The notes beneath the pieces are model-generated. The model did no database searches. It was not told where the DNA came from and saw only the letters and a program-made list of their open reading frames with translations. This document shows, in pieces, positions 13,300 to 26,660 of a DNA stretch of 64,000 bases. How positions within the stretch are numbered: the stretch's first letter is position 1; each line of letters begins with the position of its first letter. Location of the stretch: assembly GCA_963978905.1 (NCBI GenBank), contig OZ022258.1, forward strand, positions 48,096,591-48,160,590, given 5' to 3'. The position numbers and the translations under genes are program-made. Source of the DNA: Trichostrongylus colubriformis. Lineage: Eukaryota > Nematoda > Chromadorea > Rhabditida > Trichostrongylidae.

Positions 13300-14343
13300 G
13301 AACATTGACAGCGGGTTTTAACCTTTCTTTACCTGATTGCAATCCTCCGCGCAACCTGACCTGATCTCACCAGTCGGAACACTTGCACTCCATCCCTGAC
13401 AAGAATAGTTTCAAAAAGTGATAGAAATGGGAAGCCCCTCAGGTTCCAAGTATTGAATCCTTTTTGATGTCAATCCCCACTCCCTGCGCCATTTCTATAC
13501 CGAAAATAGAATTCATGTTAAAAGGGTGACAGTTAGGCGATAATTACAGAGGGCCCTCTATTGCTTGAGAATCTCAAGCCGTTAGGTAGCAAAGCTACGT
13601 TGCGCGACCCCATGTGGCGGATAAAGGGCTAATCGCGAAATAAAAACCATCGTGCACATATCCAGAGCCGCTGGCTGGTTAGGTGGACTCCTCGCTAAAC
13701 TGGGTTTATTTCTGGGATAGAATCTTCTGTACTGGGCTCATACCTTATGTATCCATGCACGTTTTTTTATTATGCAGTTGGTGTCTTGCATTCGGCCAAG
13801 CCAAAGACTCGTATTCTAGCGAACCAGTAGGTACGTGAGGGTGGAGTGGCCTCTAATAAATAAGACCCAAGCTCAACTCGGGATAGATTGGGTAGCTAAC
13901 TACCCATGATATGCCTAGCGATCACGACAGAGCCTGACAAGCTACTTGTGGGTCTCCACTTTGCCGAAAACCACAATGAAGATGGGCTATGTTTCCTAAA
14001 TTTAACCCTGCCGCGTTGGATACCATTCGAAAGAGGCTGATGCGATCTTGAGGCTGTAACAGATCGCCTAAATAGAGAAGCACTAATACAGTGATCGCCA
14101 CTTTCAATGCACGAACCCTTGCATAGGAAGCGAATATCCAAGATCTAATGATGCGAGCCAAAAAGATCAAGTACGACGTCATTGAGCTAACCGAGACCAT
14201 CAGCCGCTAAACGTCGTATAAAAAAAGCAGGAGAAAGGTGCCCTGGACTATGAGGCGGAAGAGGTCCTGACGACGTTCTCGCCAGCAAGTACTTCGGGCA
14301 TGAATGTCGACTAGTAGATTTAATGAGCCAAATCATGTTTCCG
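13300..14343 (+). mobile_element. RTE-type LINE fragment, 5' part and endonuclease start
   Basis: At 14100-14200 the plus strand reads TFNARTLA, then a stop, then DLMMRAKKIKYDVIELTET. This is the start of an apurinic-type endonuclease as in RTE LINEs of strongylid nematodes. Upstream sequence from about 13300 is probably the element's 5' leader, judged only from position. The frame then fails. The rest of the element appears beyond two later insertions at 15753-16920. Confidence 0.55.
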
Positions 14344-14353
14344 ATTAGATATA

Positions 14354-15037
14354 CAGGGGTGCCAAAAAACAGTCACTTTGCTCACATCTCACATCCGCCA
14401 AGTATACAAAACATAGGGCAATGAAAGAGACAAAAGTATTGGATCGAAATATTTTCGATTATGTTCCTCTACAATAAGAAGCAAGCAGTGACCCACTACT
14501 GTCACACCTAGGAAAATATGGAGCCTTCAGTAGGCACAGTCGGGCTTCAGATCACCTTCGGCATCAAGGTTCGCCTAAAACAGCTGAGCCACATTTCGTG
14601 GTGAGCCTTTCGAGCTTCTTAAAGACTGACCTTTCGGTTCTGATCCAAAGTGTCATTTTCCATGCCTCAAACCCGTCTCCGGAGGGTTTTCATGGTAAGG
14701 GCAAGTCGTGGCTTTTGGAAAAGGGGTGTCGGAAACTTGGAAAAAAATTGGAGGGCACATATGAATTTCCTCAGGTATCTAGAATGAATAGACCTTGGCA
14801 AGGTTGTGAACAAAGGCGACGAAATCTCGGATTTTGCCGTGTTGAGGTGGCACATCATTTTCACTCTGAAAAACCTCCTGATCCTGCTCGTGCAGTAGGC
14901 TCCTACAGAGCATAGTGGTAGTTTGAAGTGTGTTCTCGAATTTCGGTACGGGAGCATGTCGCCAGAATCTTCTCAAATATGAGCAATATGACGTTGAATG
15001 TTGAGGGAAAAAAGTAATTCTTTTCTTTGGCACCCAG
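14354..15037. mobile_element. TA-flanked Tc1/mariner-type element
   Basis: The ends are CAGGGGTGCCAAAAAA at 14354 and, inverted, TTTGGCACCCAG ending at 15037, each flanked by TA. This is the structure of Tc1/mariner/IS630 elements. The unit is 684 bases and contains no full transposase. It sits inside the decayed RTE LINE, so it inserted later. Confidence 0.6.
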
Positions 15038-15608
15038 TATATGTGTGCATATATATCCTATCATATACCTTACGTTTCGTGTTTGGTTCCTGACCCTTGA
15101 TTCCGCTCTTGTGTTAGGGGTTGGTCTGATGTAAACGATAAGTAGGGAGAAAAGGTGCGAGTATGATTTAGCCTATTTTTTAACACGCCTCACCGGAATT
15201 ATGTTGCCACTTAATCAAGCAGAAAGAGAAATTTTAGCTGGCGGGCTATAAGCTGAATTTTCAGAGATAGGGAATATCTGGAATCTGGAAATTCAGCTTT
15301 AGATTCCCTACTACTCTGATTTTGTCTTGAAGTGGCATTTTCCCTGACGTCAAAATTTCTGAAATGTTTACTCAAGCGCATATGAACCGCATATGAATCC
15401 CAAAACGAGCCAAACTACTCAATAACTCCGAGGTAGTCAATGTTTTCCTCTAATTACCTCGGAAACTTAACGGGACTTCTTCCTACAATCTCCCTGGTCT
15501 TTACTATGGACGGCACTGTGCTTATGTTTTTGTAATGTTCTCGTAAGCAATTGTGAAAGGGCATCCATGCAACAAATAAATAAGCATATAAATGAATAAG
15601 TAAATATA

Positions 15609-15750
15609 GTCCATTTCCCAACGCCTGGCACGGCATGTCCTACGGACTTGGGTGAGTGGAGAGAGTGAGAGTGTGGGGCAGGGTGAGAGAGTTCGATAGA
15701 CGTCCATTCAAGTCCGTAGGCCTCGCTCTGCCAGGCGCGCCGAAATGGAC
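15609..15750. repeat. 142-base inverted repeat
   Basis: Roughly 41-base arms starting GTCCATTTC and ending GAAATGGAC, both containing GCCTGGCA and CCTACGGACTT, surround a purine-rich GAGTGAGAG loop. It abuts the second RTE fragment and is probably a small MITE. Confidence 0.6.
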
Positions 15751-15752
15751 TG

Positions 15753-16920
15753 TGCAACATTCGTCGCCTACACACCATCATCAGCTACGACCAGCATTCT
15801 GGGTGGATTTGGAAAAGTTCTATGAGAAAGACAACATTTTTTCAACGCGATTGTCTACGACTTAAACGCTAAGATAGGTCCCAGAAAAACGGCTAACGAA
15901 CTTCACAACCGGACTCAGGGATTGGATAGGAATGAGCAGACTGAAAATGCGACTGCAATCATTATGTTTATCAACTACATTCATGGTGACTCGCAGCTTC
16001 AAAGTCCTCCGTCTGGAGTAGGAAGTCACTCAGATGGACACTTCCATAGCGAGATCGGTCACATTATCTTCAATCAATGATTTTGCCTGACCAAAGAAGG
16101 TCTTATCCCGAAGTTCCATACAGGGTCAAAACATAGACTCATCCGCGCGAGATTCTTTCGATGTGAGGAGAGTCTGTCGTAAAGCTCAAAAAGCGAAGCG
16201 CCAAAACCATCATCAACTGGAGCTATTCTCATTTGGCAGGTTTGTGGAAAAATCCATCTGAAAATATCGGTGACGAGTACATCCGACTCGTTACATCGTC
16301 ATGGTAGTGCCAGAGAAACCGCACAAACCTTAGGTAAATACCGTAGCTTACGTCCGAAATATGTAGAAAAATGCAGAGATGCGATAAAGGAATATCTGAT
16401 GGATGGAAGATTTGATGTGCTGGCTGAAGCAGCACCCGCCGGAGTTTCCCCAGTACAGTAACGGCTTCAAGAAAGGCATTGTAGAAGGGTATATGCGACT
16501 TCTACTCTGATATTTTCAACAGCCACAATCACCTGCCCAGGAGCAATCTGAAGCAGGGCGGATAATTTGTTCCCTCAGTGCTCAGTTGCGAAGTCCTACA
16601 CATCTATTCATCGGTGAAGCATAGCCTCCGACCCCCACAGATTCAGACCTGATCATCTGAAAAATCCGTTGCTAGTCACGATGAAACTACGGCTTGACAT
16701 TTCATACGATACTTGGCGGAATGTGAGGTGACGACTTCTTGGAAAACTCGCAGAACTGTGTTACTGTATAATAAGGGAGACACTTCTCACAAACAGCGCG
16801 ATAGCACCGAACTAAGAGTGCATTAATATTGGCAAAACCGGCGTGGTCCTTATCGCTGAACTATCGCGCAATACTGCGTGAACCGCATAGGGGAAGTTGC
16901 CGACACTGACTTTAGTCGAT
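15753..16920 (+). mobile_element. RTE-type LINE fragment, endonuclease end and RT start
   Basis: The plus strand contains, with several stops and frame changes, ATFVAYTPSS, DLNAKIGP, a block around GSKHRLIRARFF, AIKEYLMDGRFDVLAEAA and DPHRFRPDHLKN. These are in the order expected for an RTE endonuclease running into the reverse transcriptase N-terminus. It continues the fragment at 14100. It is decayed and has no polymerase catalytic motif. Confidence 0.65.
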
Positions 16921-17802
16921 ATCGTCGAAACCCACAGTAAATCGCACAGTTCTGCACAGTTGATACAGTATTGGTGCTAGTCCAACTTGGAATTTTTATA
17001 AACACTCACTACTGTTCGGAAGCTCATGCAGTTTACCATTAGCGTTCAGAACATACTTTGACGACTGATACCCGAGTAGCAAATGCGTCAAGCATTCAGT
17101 GCTCAAACCAGTGTTCCTTATGGTGAATTGATCGCTTGCCACTGCTTATCATCCTGTATATCGGTTAGTATGGGTTATAGGTTAGTGCATAATTCTTGCA
17201 ACACTTCTAAAATTAGACTTTATCCCTACCGACATTCAAACGACAGTGGCATCGGCCGTCTCTGCCCACCGCTAGCAAATAGCTCGGCCACTGAAGCGTG
17301 CAGGTCGAGGTTATGAACGCTAGGATAGCAACAGTGATTTAAAGGCGCGTTTTTGATTGCGAGTTTCTCTAAACATTAACTCTCCTGAGTTTGAACGCTC
17401 GTTTCTACAGTTTATGTGGAGCTTATGTGAAGAGCAGTGTTTTCAAACACATTTCCCTTCCTTGCCTTCTTCCCGATGTCTTCAGAAGCGAATTCTTATT
17501 TCATTCAGAAGTAACTACAAACAAAAAAAGGAGCGTTGAATTGAGGCAATCTAAGGTCTCAGACACATTGTATGGAAATTATTGGAGTATGTTCTCCTTA
17601 CTCTGGTAGCTTAAACTTTATAAAGGAACCACATTCGCAATCATCTGAACTATTGCAAGACTTGTGCACCCAAATAACATTTATTCAGAAGAAATATAGA
17701 GAAGGCACGGCGTGAAGACACAATTGACAAAGAAAACATGGATGTGCGTTAAAGACGTCGGGAGAGGGTTATCAGGGTGTGAGAGAAGTTGCGAATGATG
17801 CT
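16921..17802. other. No gene recognised
   Basis: Nothing beyond short unsupported open frames. It may include the decayed tail of the LINE. Confidence 0.5.
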
Positions 17803-18610
17803 TTTGACCGGTTTTCGCAATTTCAGTTTCGGGAGATCACAGTTCAACCGAGACTGCATGTTTTCTTACACAGTAAGCATCATCCCATTTGCTACAATTT
17901 TGGCATTGATGCACACTTGCGTATGTCATTTTGATGAAGGGCTGACGATTCATATTTCACGAAATCATAGAAAAGTCGAATCCGCCAGATGTTTGGGAAA
18001 GTAAGCCTTAGCGCTGGATTTTTCGAATATAATGGACGAGTGAAGGCTTCATCCTGCAACGGGGTTCAGTTGGTGGAAGACGATATGTGGAAAATGCGTT
18101 CGCGCATGGCTGTACTGAGGGGTCTCGCAGCACCAATTTTTTGGGTTGTTCGTATCAGAGCTACTTGATACAGCCAACCACATTTGTGTCCGGAGGGTCA
18201 TTACTTCTAGACATCTCTTGCAAACATAGCCACTCACTGCCTTCTGTTGTAGTTGTCACATCTTTTCAGTTGTAGCGATTTCATCAACTAAAAATTCGAG
18301 GAATTCATCATCATTTCTGCACCTGTGAAACCAGGGACAAACGTTTCATCCGATGCTTCATCCCCTCGCCTTGCAGTATTCAAATTTGTGGTCCCCTTCG
18401 CTGGGATTAAACAAGAACATTTAAAATAAAGTCATCTAAAAAAGCCATTTCCGCGGTACTCTGAAATTTTTCCTAATAATTCGGATACATTGTGGCACTC
18501 CAAGGAAAACATATATCCAGAGATTTTTTTGTCTATTATAGCGCACAACATGTAAGTTAATTCATGTTGAAGCGCTTCGAGATTTGAATTTGTCTTGTGA
18601 ATGCGTAAAA
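17803..18610 (-). mobile_element. Degenerate mariner family B, copy 2
   Basis: It matches family B in reverse: CCGGTTTTCGCAATTTCAG at the left corresponds to the element's right end, and the block around MTLRTQMWL matches the other copies. Termini are eroded and many stops are present. Confidence 0.55.
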
Positions 18611-19153
18611 GCGGCCAGAAATTTCCTTATGACCTTATTCTGTGGCCTACGGTACCCGATTGTAGCTCATGCACGTCGGCAAGTGTACATACGGTCCTGC
18701 CATGTAGTCTAGTAGATCCATGGAATGTTTTCTACCACAAACGCACTTTTATTTTCATATTTTCTTCGGTTCTTCTCCCTCTCACTGTTCCCCTGTTATT
18801 TTTTCTCTCTGTTTTTCACCTGTTGAACATCACCATGGACGGAATCCATATCCCTTCTTCGCCCGTCGCCAACTGGTCACACGGCACTGGAGCGTACAGT
18901 TCGAGGTGAAGGCGCTAGGATTGCAGTAGCGCTCCAAGGAAGAGCTTTAAACGCAATTTTCGTTTCGCATTATATCTTCCGCATTCAAATGCTCTTTCAC
19001 AATGAATAGTGTCTCCGAATAATCTTTACCTCCTTTCCCTCCTCCCGTGCCTTCGAGACCTCTGGGTTATCTCATCTCCACACATGTTCAGTTTTTCGTC
19101 AAACATAAACTTTATGACTGTACACACAGATAAGAAACATGGTACAACACTGC

Positions 19154-22100
19154 TCAACAGCATTTGAGCAATGACAAAAACCTCATTCGAATAGTCTTAT
19201 TGCCCAAGATATAGAAAGACCATTTTGCGAGGTTAAGGTTGTAGGTCAGTTTCGTTATGAAGCCGTATATGGACGCATCTCTGAAATCACAAATCATGCT
19301 CGTCTGAAATGAAAGGTCATTCGGACTGCTACCAAATTGGCTACTGTAAACATCGCATCCTCAGAAAGAAAGAGTCACTCACATATTTATATTGTAGAAG
19401 GTTGTCATAATTAAAAAACAAGCGCTCAAGAAAATGAAGTTGAAAGCGAGCTGCATTTCACGACTGGTAGACGCTTGTTTGACGGAAGTCTGGAACAGCG
19501 ACAATCTGCACTAAACTCGCGCTCTAATACACAAAGTATTTAAATTAGAACAGTGGAGATTTCGTGAAACCGAACAATATCTGAATTCATATAAGTAAGA
19601 CTGAATAATTACCGATTGAGAAGATAGTGCTACCGTGAACACCTTTGTCCTCGTTTCTGAAATTGCTCGTACCCGAACTTTTCGAATTTTCCATATAATC
19701 AACACATCAACGCAAGCCACGACGACTGCACATACACCCTGCAAATCAGTGGGTTCAGTAACACGCAAAATATAAAAGTGTTATGCGCACGCTTTTGGGT
19801 AGCACATGCTCTATTTCTCAGTGTACTTGATTGAATAGGAAAACAGACTATCATCACCACGGACACTTCATGGCCAAATTCCTCTGCGCCTCAGAATAGA
19901 CACCAATAGGGCCGCGTGTTCATAATTTGCGCCAGCAGGGTGTGGCGTTGAGCGTTGGCGGTGCGTTTACAGGCAGCGAGGTCAAGTGGCAAACAGGGTC
20001 AAGCGTCCAGATGAGGAAAATTTTCAAAAAAATACGACTCCCCCCCCCCCCCCCCCCCCCCCCCCAAAAAAAGGGTCTCAATACATTCCCCCCCTCCTTT
20101 TACGTCTGTTATTGTTAGTTTTCAATTTGCTACAATCTATTGCATATCAATAAAGGTTTTTTTGACTCTAACACAGTTTTTATCAAAAAACAGAAAACGC
20201 CCTCCCTCCCTCTTTCCCGCCCCAAAAGAAGTTTTTTCAATCGAAAAGTGGAGAACAAAATGCCCTTCCTCCCTCCCTCCCCCTCCCACCCCAGGGAAAG
20301 AGATCCTATCCCATTCTCTTTTGCACAAGGAAAGAGAATGGGATGGGATGGAGAAAAAGCAAAAGATTGATGAACGAAAGGGAAACGGACAGAATGAGAT
20401 CCATAAAGTTTATGAACAAAAGATAAATGGTGGGTCAAATAAAGTCGGGAGGGGGGAGACGCAATTTTGCGTCAACGTCGGCTCCTTTCCCTCCATAGGC
20501 TTGGGCTTAGATTGATATCCCCTCCTTTCACATGAAAGAGTATCTCTCAAAGCATAGGTCTCATCTGCTTTAGTCTAAGCCTAAGGAGGGCAAGGAGCTT
20601 TGACGTTGGTGAAAATTCGACGCAAAGTTGCGTCTCCCCCCCCCCCCTCCGACTTCATTTGACCCAAAACGGTTGAGAATGAGATTCATCAATCTGGTGA
20701 AAACTACCAGCCCTTGTATTAACATTTGTTTGACATACATCAATAGTTCACTATAGAAACAAAAGAAGCAAAAGTGCAAAACATGTACAGAATTGAATGA
20801 AGAATGATGATGAGGATGATTGAAGAAAGACAAGTGAAGGGTATGAAGACATGCCCATTTAGAGTAACTTCTAGTTGGAATAAGGTAACGAATGGTTTTT
20901 CATGAGATCTTAGAGGCCGTGGGCTCAACTCACATATATCATACAGTGAAAGAGACAATACTAAGCATTTTAAGAGGAACTTGCTATCTGCTTCTCACTC
21001 TCAAACAATACGCTTACCATTTTCCACATCACATACACAGCACATGCCCTTTCCAGATCTCGCAATATGAGTAGAAAACTTCAGCACCCGGGGCTTGGAA
21101 ATAATCTGAAGCTTTAACTGCTAGGTAGGATGTGTTGAGACATCGACAAATTATAGCTAGGATTTCTCGACCACGATAAAGATGAAGGTCTAAGGTCTAA
21201 AATGGAATGAAACAATGAGGTAGAGTTCCGATTAGAAAATGGGAGAGGGGACATTTCACCGCACTCCGAGATGCTCTCAAACAATCAGTTCTGCAGCAAT
21301 AATTTAGCGCTTACTACTCGAAAATAACCGTATAATAAGCGCTGACTACTCAAAAACCATCATATAATACTTTACACCTTTGTAGATCCCACGCAAAAGT
21401 TTTCACACCCCACAATACCTTCATTCCAAACACCAGAGCCCTACATAGCAAGAGCAGCATCATACAATATGCATAATCGAGAACATCGATTGTGACGTCG
21501 ATTGATCAGGAATGCACTACCTAGTAAACTCTATAAACAGTAATCAATCAAGCATAAGGTTCACCACTACCAGAAAACATTTGTCATAAATTTCCTACTA
21601 GTGGAGAACAATCGTGAAATAGAAATAGAAAAAAACACCATTGGATAAACAGTCCAGTCTGAGATTCACACTTCAAAACGCATTCTGAAACTATCCTCAA
21701 CATGAGGCCAATTTGGTTTTTGTCGCTCACAAATTAAGATATTCACTGTCAAAAACCGGAGATGATGAATGTGATAAATAGCCTTTAAAAATCAATTTGG
21801 AAATCAATGAAAATCATATAGAGACGAACTATAGGCGGATTTCATTTCAGGCGACGGCTGCGACGCGGCGATCACGATGGAGCTCGGTATCATCTCCATA
21901 CTAATTCCGACATTATTAGAACACTTCAAACATTTCCTAAAGCCCATCTTTCAAACAGCTGTAAACTGTTCTCCTAATAGCTCCCTGAGATCTATCTACT
22001 GGCCATTTGCTTTCCCTAATGGTTGCTTAATTCTCGATATGGGTTCCCAGGTGAGGATTAGATGAGGAAAATTTTGAAGTGTTTCACTTCAAATGGTAGT

Positions 22101-25100
22101 AACTTCCTTCAAACCTAACCACATGGGTTTCATTCATTGAAGCTGGGCCCGCGTGGTTGCCGCTTTCGAATGACTACCTTAGCTATGCCATATCTTCAAA
22201 ACGAAGCAAGAAAAATGTAGGAAAACTAGTTGAGAAACTTTTTTTCCTGAATTTGCGATATGTTCCCAAGTTCCTTCCGAAATATTGGTTCATTGTTACT
22301 GATATTTCTCTAGTAAGCATCCTTCGCTCTCGAAAGCCTAGTGGGAGGGCGAGAAGCGTCGGTCAGCTTCTCTATGGTATGCGCCATGCATGAAGATTTA
22401 ATCCACATTCTCAATGAAAACAAACGTTTTTCCTGTCCGCATGGTGGCCGCTAACACCAGATTACGTACTTGCAGTCGCAGTAAGATATGAAAGAAGTCC
22501 ATATCAGTTAATTTTTCGTTTTCATCCCGTGGTTTCTAGAGTGTCCATCCACGGTGGTAAGCGTTGATAGATATCGCTTTCCACGAATAATCGGTGAACT
22601 TTCGAGGTGTCTCTGTACGTGGTTTCTTTGTCAGCGGACCAACAGAAGGGCTGTTGGCGTTGACCGAATTCGTCGCGGATCGCGCCATGCATAAGGTTGC
22701 CATGATGATCAAGTTAAACTAGTTTCGGGTTCGAGCCCCATTAGTCAGTTTTAGCATTTTTTCCCTTACACTTTAGACCCTCAGCCTGAGAAATTCTATT
22801 GATTACTGCGCCTACCTCAACAATTATGACCCCCCCGTTGAGGATTCCTCAACGGAGGCTTGACCCTGGTGGCAAGGGGAAGGTGCAGAGATGACGCAGG
22901 AAATGAGACAGGGTAGCACAGACGGACACACAAAGACTCGCAGTCGGGAGAGGGGCGTCGAGAAAAATTTTCAAAAAATACGACCCCCCCCTCCCAAAAG
23001 CTGGCTTCCATACTACGCTCTCTCCTCAGCTTCCGCTATTTCTGTGGTTTCTACCCAGCCATTGCGAGCCAGTGCATCAAGGAAATTAAGGGCGTGTGGT
23101 ACAAAAAAAAAACACTGAGGCCAAACTCCTGACAAAATAAGAGAAATAAGAACCTGACACAACTCAGTAATTATATTTCAATCAAGAGCTCTAAAAGAAT
23201 TAATAGCCTACAAAGTTGAAGACTTATATTCCGAAACGAAAGCGTTGCCCACCATGGGCAACGTGCCTGTCCTCTGATGAGAAAGGAGAAGGCTTAATAG
23301 TCATGCAATCTATGGGGCAGAGATAAAGGATGAAAAAAATAGAAAAATTGGAAACTATATAGCAGCCATGTAGTGCGCTGTACTGTGCCCCATCGATCGC
23401 CGTGTCGATATTGCGATAGCTACTCGAGATGAGATTGGGTGCGTTATCTTCCTCATACTAAATTCGGACACTTTTGAAACTTTACCTAGACTCCACCTTC
23501 CGAAGTACTGTAAACTGTTTTCTCAATATCTTCCTTAGATCAATCTCTTTGTCGCTTGATTTCCCTAATGGTTGCGTAGTCCTCGATACGGGTATCCAGT
23601 CGAAGAGATTCTTTAAAATTTTCGAAGTGTTTTACTTAAATGATCACAACTCTCTCCAACCATATGAGTGCGATATTGCTCGGGGTCCGCGAGGTTGCCG
23701 CTTTCTAAATACTACTTCAAACTATACAATAACTCCGAAAAGAAAGAAGTTATTTTTAGGGAAGCCAGTCAAGGAAATTTTCTTTGTCGAGGTTGCAAGA
23801 TCTTCCCACGACTTTTGAAAAATTATCAACTGTGTCCGTTACGCCTTCAATACTCATATTCTGCTCTCAGAAGACCCACGAGAGGGTTGGCCTCGGCCCC
23901 TGGTTGCGGGCTGGGCCATGCATGTGGATTTCCTTCCCATTCTCAGTGAATACTAATGTTTTCCGATCCGCATAGTGGCGTGCTAGCACCAGTTTACGTG
24001 CTTGCAATCTTGGTAGAATATCAAAGAAGGCCATATCAGCTAATTTTTCGTTTTCATCCCATAGTTTCTGAAGTAGGGACATATTCATCCATGCTGGTAG
24101 CGTGGATAGAAATCGCTTCCCACGATTAATCGGTGAATTTCGGAGGTGTCTCTGTACGTGGTTTCGATGACAGCGAACCAACGAAAGGGTTATTAGCGTT
24201 GGCCGGCTTCATTGTGAGCTGCGAATTGCATGAGCTTTCTGTGATGATTAAGTTAAATTAGTTTTGGGTTCGAACCCAGCTAGTCAGTTCTATTACATCT
24301 CCCCTTTACACTTTAGACCCTCAGCCCGAGAAATTCCGTTGATACTGCCTACCTCAACCATTACGACTTTTCTCCCCTTTCAGCCGACCAAATACGACAC
24401 CCCTGTCGAGGATGCCTTTACGGAGGCTTGAGCCCGCACGCAGCCACATCATGCTGCCGGCACAGCAAAGTGTGGACGCGGCCTGAAAGCAGCCACGGAA
24501 TTGATATTCTACGTGTATCCTTGTTGTAGGCAGAAAGCAATACTTTTTCAATTCACTCTTCACATCGACGCTCTGTATTACGTGGTTCACTCACCTGCAA
24601 AACGAGATTGCAGTTAATATATATGTATGTATATGGCTTTCTTGAGTCAAAGCCCCAGAAATGACCTTCGTTGAAGTAGCAAAAGCCACAGTAAGGAGTA
24701 AAAAGTGGCGCTGAAAAGAATGTATTGAGAAACGAACTTCTTTTCTGTTCCGTAGGTACATTTGAAACGGTTTGGCCTGAGAATGGTTTTGGTTTGACAA
24801 CCAAACCTCTGTGTAGCAACCACAAGCCTGTGTACTTCAGAACGCAGGGATGGCATTGTAATGTTCCTACATATATCGATGTTGATAGCACGATTTTCAA
24901 CGTGGTACATAAATGCAAAAAAACTATCTTCCTGCTTCTGTGGTGCAGATCCGGGTGAAAACGAGTGCGACCTTGCTTTTTTGAACAAAAGATAGGCCTT
25001 TCATAGAAAGTCGTAGGCCCACAAAAAATATATCAGTACAAGCTCACCTGACAATACGATACCGATGAGCACAATGATCACATTTATCATTTGTATGTTT

Positions 25101-25619
25101 TTAAAAGAGATATTTCTAAAACGAGCGGGAGAGAACACTGCTACCGCATGTATAACTGAAAGAACCAGCAGCACAAAGAGCTGTGTGAACCATTGTAGAA
25201 ATAGTATCAAGACCAACGAATTCTGCACCAGTATGTCTGGAAAATTTCGCCGATTTAATTTCTATTTCAGTCGTTCAGTTATATACATGGATACTAAGCT
25301 AGATCTGTTCCATTTTTTGTTAACGTAACATTCCGCTCTCTCATGTTAGTTTTTCATCTGCACACTTACTTGCGTAAGAAATTAAGCGAAAAAACTCACT
25401 GGGATACACATCTACATTAGTGATAAAACTTGGTAAATCGTGGGTGATGAGAGTTATATAAGCCGCAATATCCATAACCATAGCTAAGAAGATCGCGTGT
25501 AGTACGAAATTGTGTCGTAGTTCAAAGCTTGTGAAGGCGCAGTACATAATCATTAAATCCAAGATGATGATTGCAGTATTAGGCACGAAGCTAGCTAAGT
25601 AGAAAACAACTTCACTCAT
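19154..25619 (-). CDS. Serpentine chemoreceptor, Srx-like 7TM GPCR (copy 2)
   Basis: Six exons on the minus strand: 25619-25400, 25236-25048, 24710-24595, 19738-19613, 19489-19383 and 19280-19154, totalling 885 bases (294 aa plus stop), phases 1,1,0,0,2. Landmarks: helix 1 with PNTAIIILDLMIM; exon 2 LQWFTQLFVLLVLSVIHAVA then SPARFR; exon 3 PYCGFCYFNEGHFWGF; exon 4 VDVLIIWKIRKVRVR; exon 5 LSACFLIMTTFYN; exon 6 LTYNLNLAKWSFYILG. The Srx-like class is inferred from pattern. The ATG follows CTTTTAG by 7 bases, a probable spliced-leader acceptor. Intron 4 is 4.86 kb and filled with repeats: poly-C, inverted repeats and two copies of a 1-kb repeat. A mariner lies 180 bases upstream of the start. 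No frame break was found. Confidence 0.82.
20040..20065. repeat. Poly-C tract (26 C)
   Basis: An uninterrupted C run followed by A8, inside intron 4 of receptor copy 2. A related phrase, ATTTTCAAAAAATACGAC before a shorter C run, occurs at about 22965-22990, so the tract belongs to a repeated unit. Confidence 0.9.
20308..20344. repeat. Perfect 14-base inverted repeat
   Basis: The arm ATCCCATTCTCTTT and its exact complement are separated by 9 bases. Confidence 0.8.
20431..20667. repeat. About 95-base-arm inverted repeat
   Basis: TGGGTCAAAT, GAGACGCAA and CCTTAGGCTTAGA-like words on the left recur inverted on the right (TCTAAGCC, TTGCGTCTC, ATTTGACCCA), separated by about 55 bases. It resembles a MITE inside the receptor intron. 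Confidence 0.65.
21870..22868. repeat. 1-kb dispersed repeat, copy 1
   Basis: It aligns over its whole length, in direct orientation, with 23425-24437. Shared words include CCCTAATGGTTGC, GGTTGCCGCTTTC, TTTTTCGTTTTCATCCC and CACTTTAGACCCTCAGCC. Copy 1 is more interrupted by stops than copy 2 on the minus strand. Confidence 0.65.
23425..24437. repeat. 1-kb dispersed repeat, copy 2, with coding-like frame
   Basis: The partner of 21870-22868. On the minus strand a frame at 24181-23867 (104 aa; includes LPAWMNMSLLQKLW and ADMAFFDILPRLQARK) is open here and broken in copy 1, which suggests a decayed gene carried by the repeat. A GGGTTCGAACCC palindrome near 24265 resembles a Pol III B box, but no tRNA fold surrounds it. 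Function not recognised. Confidence 0.55.
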
Positions 25620-25801
25620 AGCTACCCTAAAAGTAATGTTTCTTTTAAATGGTTGAATGGCGATTGAAATGCTAGCTGTGGTAAAATAATGCAGAGATTT
25701 TCCAAACATATTTGAAATGTTTAAACAGCACCTCGGATGTGGATTCTACGCAGAGCTCTGCTCTACTTCTGTCAAGATTTGAAAGCATTTTGCAACAAGT
25801 A

Positions 25802-26660
25802 TCAGGTTGTCGGAAAAGTTCTTTCGTTTTTTGAAGCATTTCATTTTATCACTTCATTACAAAGCACAGAGCATACTAAGGAACAAGGTTATCACCATAC
25901 TGTTCCACCACTCACCGCCACCTTTCAAGCAAACTTGCTGTGCCAACTGATCTGGCTTTGATTTGAAAAAGTTGCACAACCACCGTTCCGTGTCATCTTC
26001 ATTATCGGAAGGTTTTTCTTTAAATAGCTTTGGATAGGGAGAGGAAAAGATGATAATCCGATGGAGTAAGATAAGGGCTATGACGTGGATGGGGCAGCAC
26101 TTCCCATCCAACCTCGAGAATTTTTCGGCGAGTCACTTTCCTATATGTGGGGAAACATTATCGTGCAGGAAACGAATGGTGTCATGGTTCGGACGTTTCT
26201 CTGTGATTTTCGCATTCCGTCTATTCAGTTACTCACAGTGTAAGTCTGCTGTCAGTATAGTGTTGCAAGCCAGCACGCGCAATCTTTCGTTGTCGACCTC
26301 CGATGGGCGTCCTGACCAGCCAGAATCTTTGACGTTGTAGTTGCCTTCTCGAAAGCTTTTGAACCAAAGTTGTGCCACAAGTTCAGACATCGAACCCTCT
26401 TCGAATGCAGCGTTTATACGACGACTGGATTCGGTTGCTGATAGGCCATATTTGAAATCATATAGTAGTAGGAGGCCCCGAAAGTACTCCTTTGATATAT
26501 TTATTTTGCCGAAAAGGTTGTCCGGGAGATGATAGACGGTAACACCTATAGGTGCGCGTGAGCTTGTACTACATGTGTATGTACAGAAGAAATTGCTAGA
26601 AAGCAGCTTGGCGAGAAAAAACACGTTTTCAAAAAACGAAAGAACTTTCCCGGTTGTAAA
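25802..26660 (-). mobile_element. Mariner family C, internally deleted
   Basis: Near-identical terminal segments (AAAGTTCTTTCGTTTTTTGAA) lie at 25815-25835 and inverted at 26625-26647. The outer left end reads TCAGGTTG after TA, a mariner terminus. The minus strand encodes a transposase start (YDFKYGLSATESSRRIN, a helix-turn-helix region, then SGRPSEVDNERLR) and a C-terminal block (FKEKPSDNEDDTERWL). Between them only HDNVSPHIG remains of the catalytic core, and the frame is broken. Confidence 0.65.

Noticed and set aside
20130..20515. Overlapping frames of up to 117 aa on both strands
   Set aside because: CT-rich low-complexity and inverted-repeat DNA inside intron 4 of a receptor; both strands stay open because of base composition.
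24240..24290. GGGTTCGAACCC, B-box-like, in the 1-kb repeat
   Set aside because: No D arm, anticodon stem or acceptor pairing could be drawn around it, in this copy or the one near 22730.
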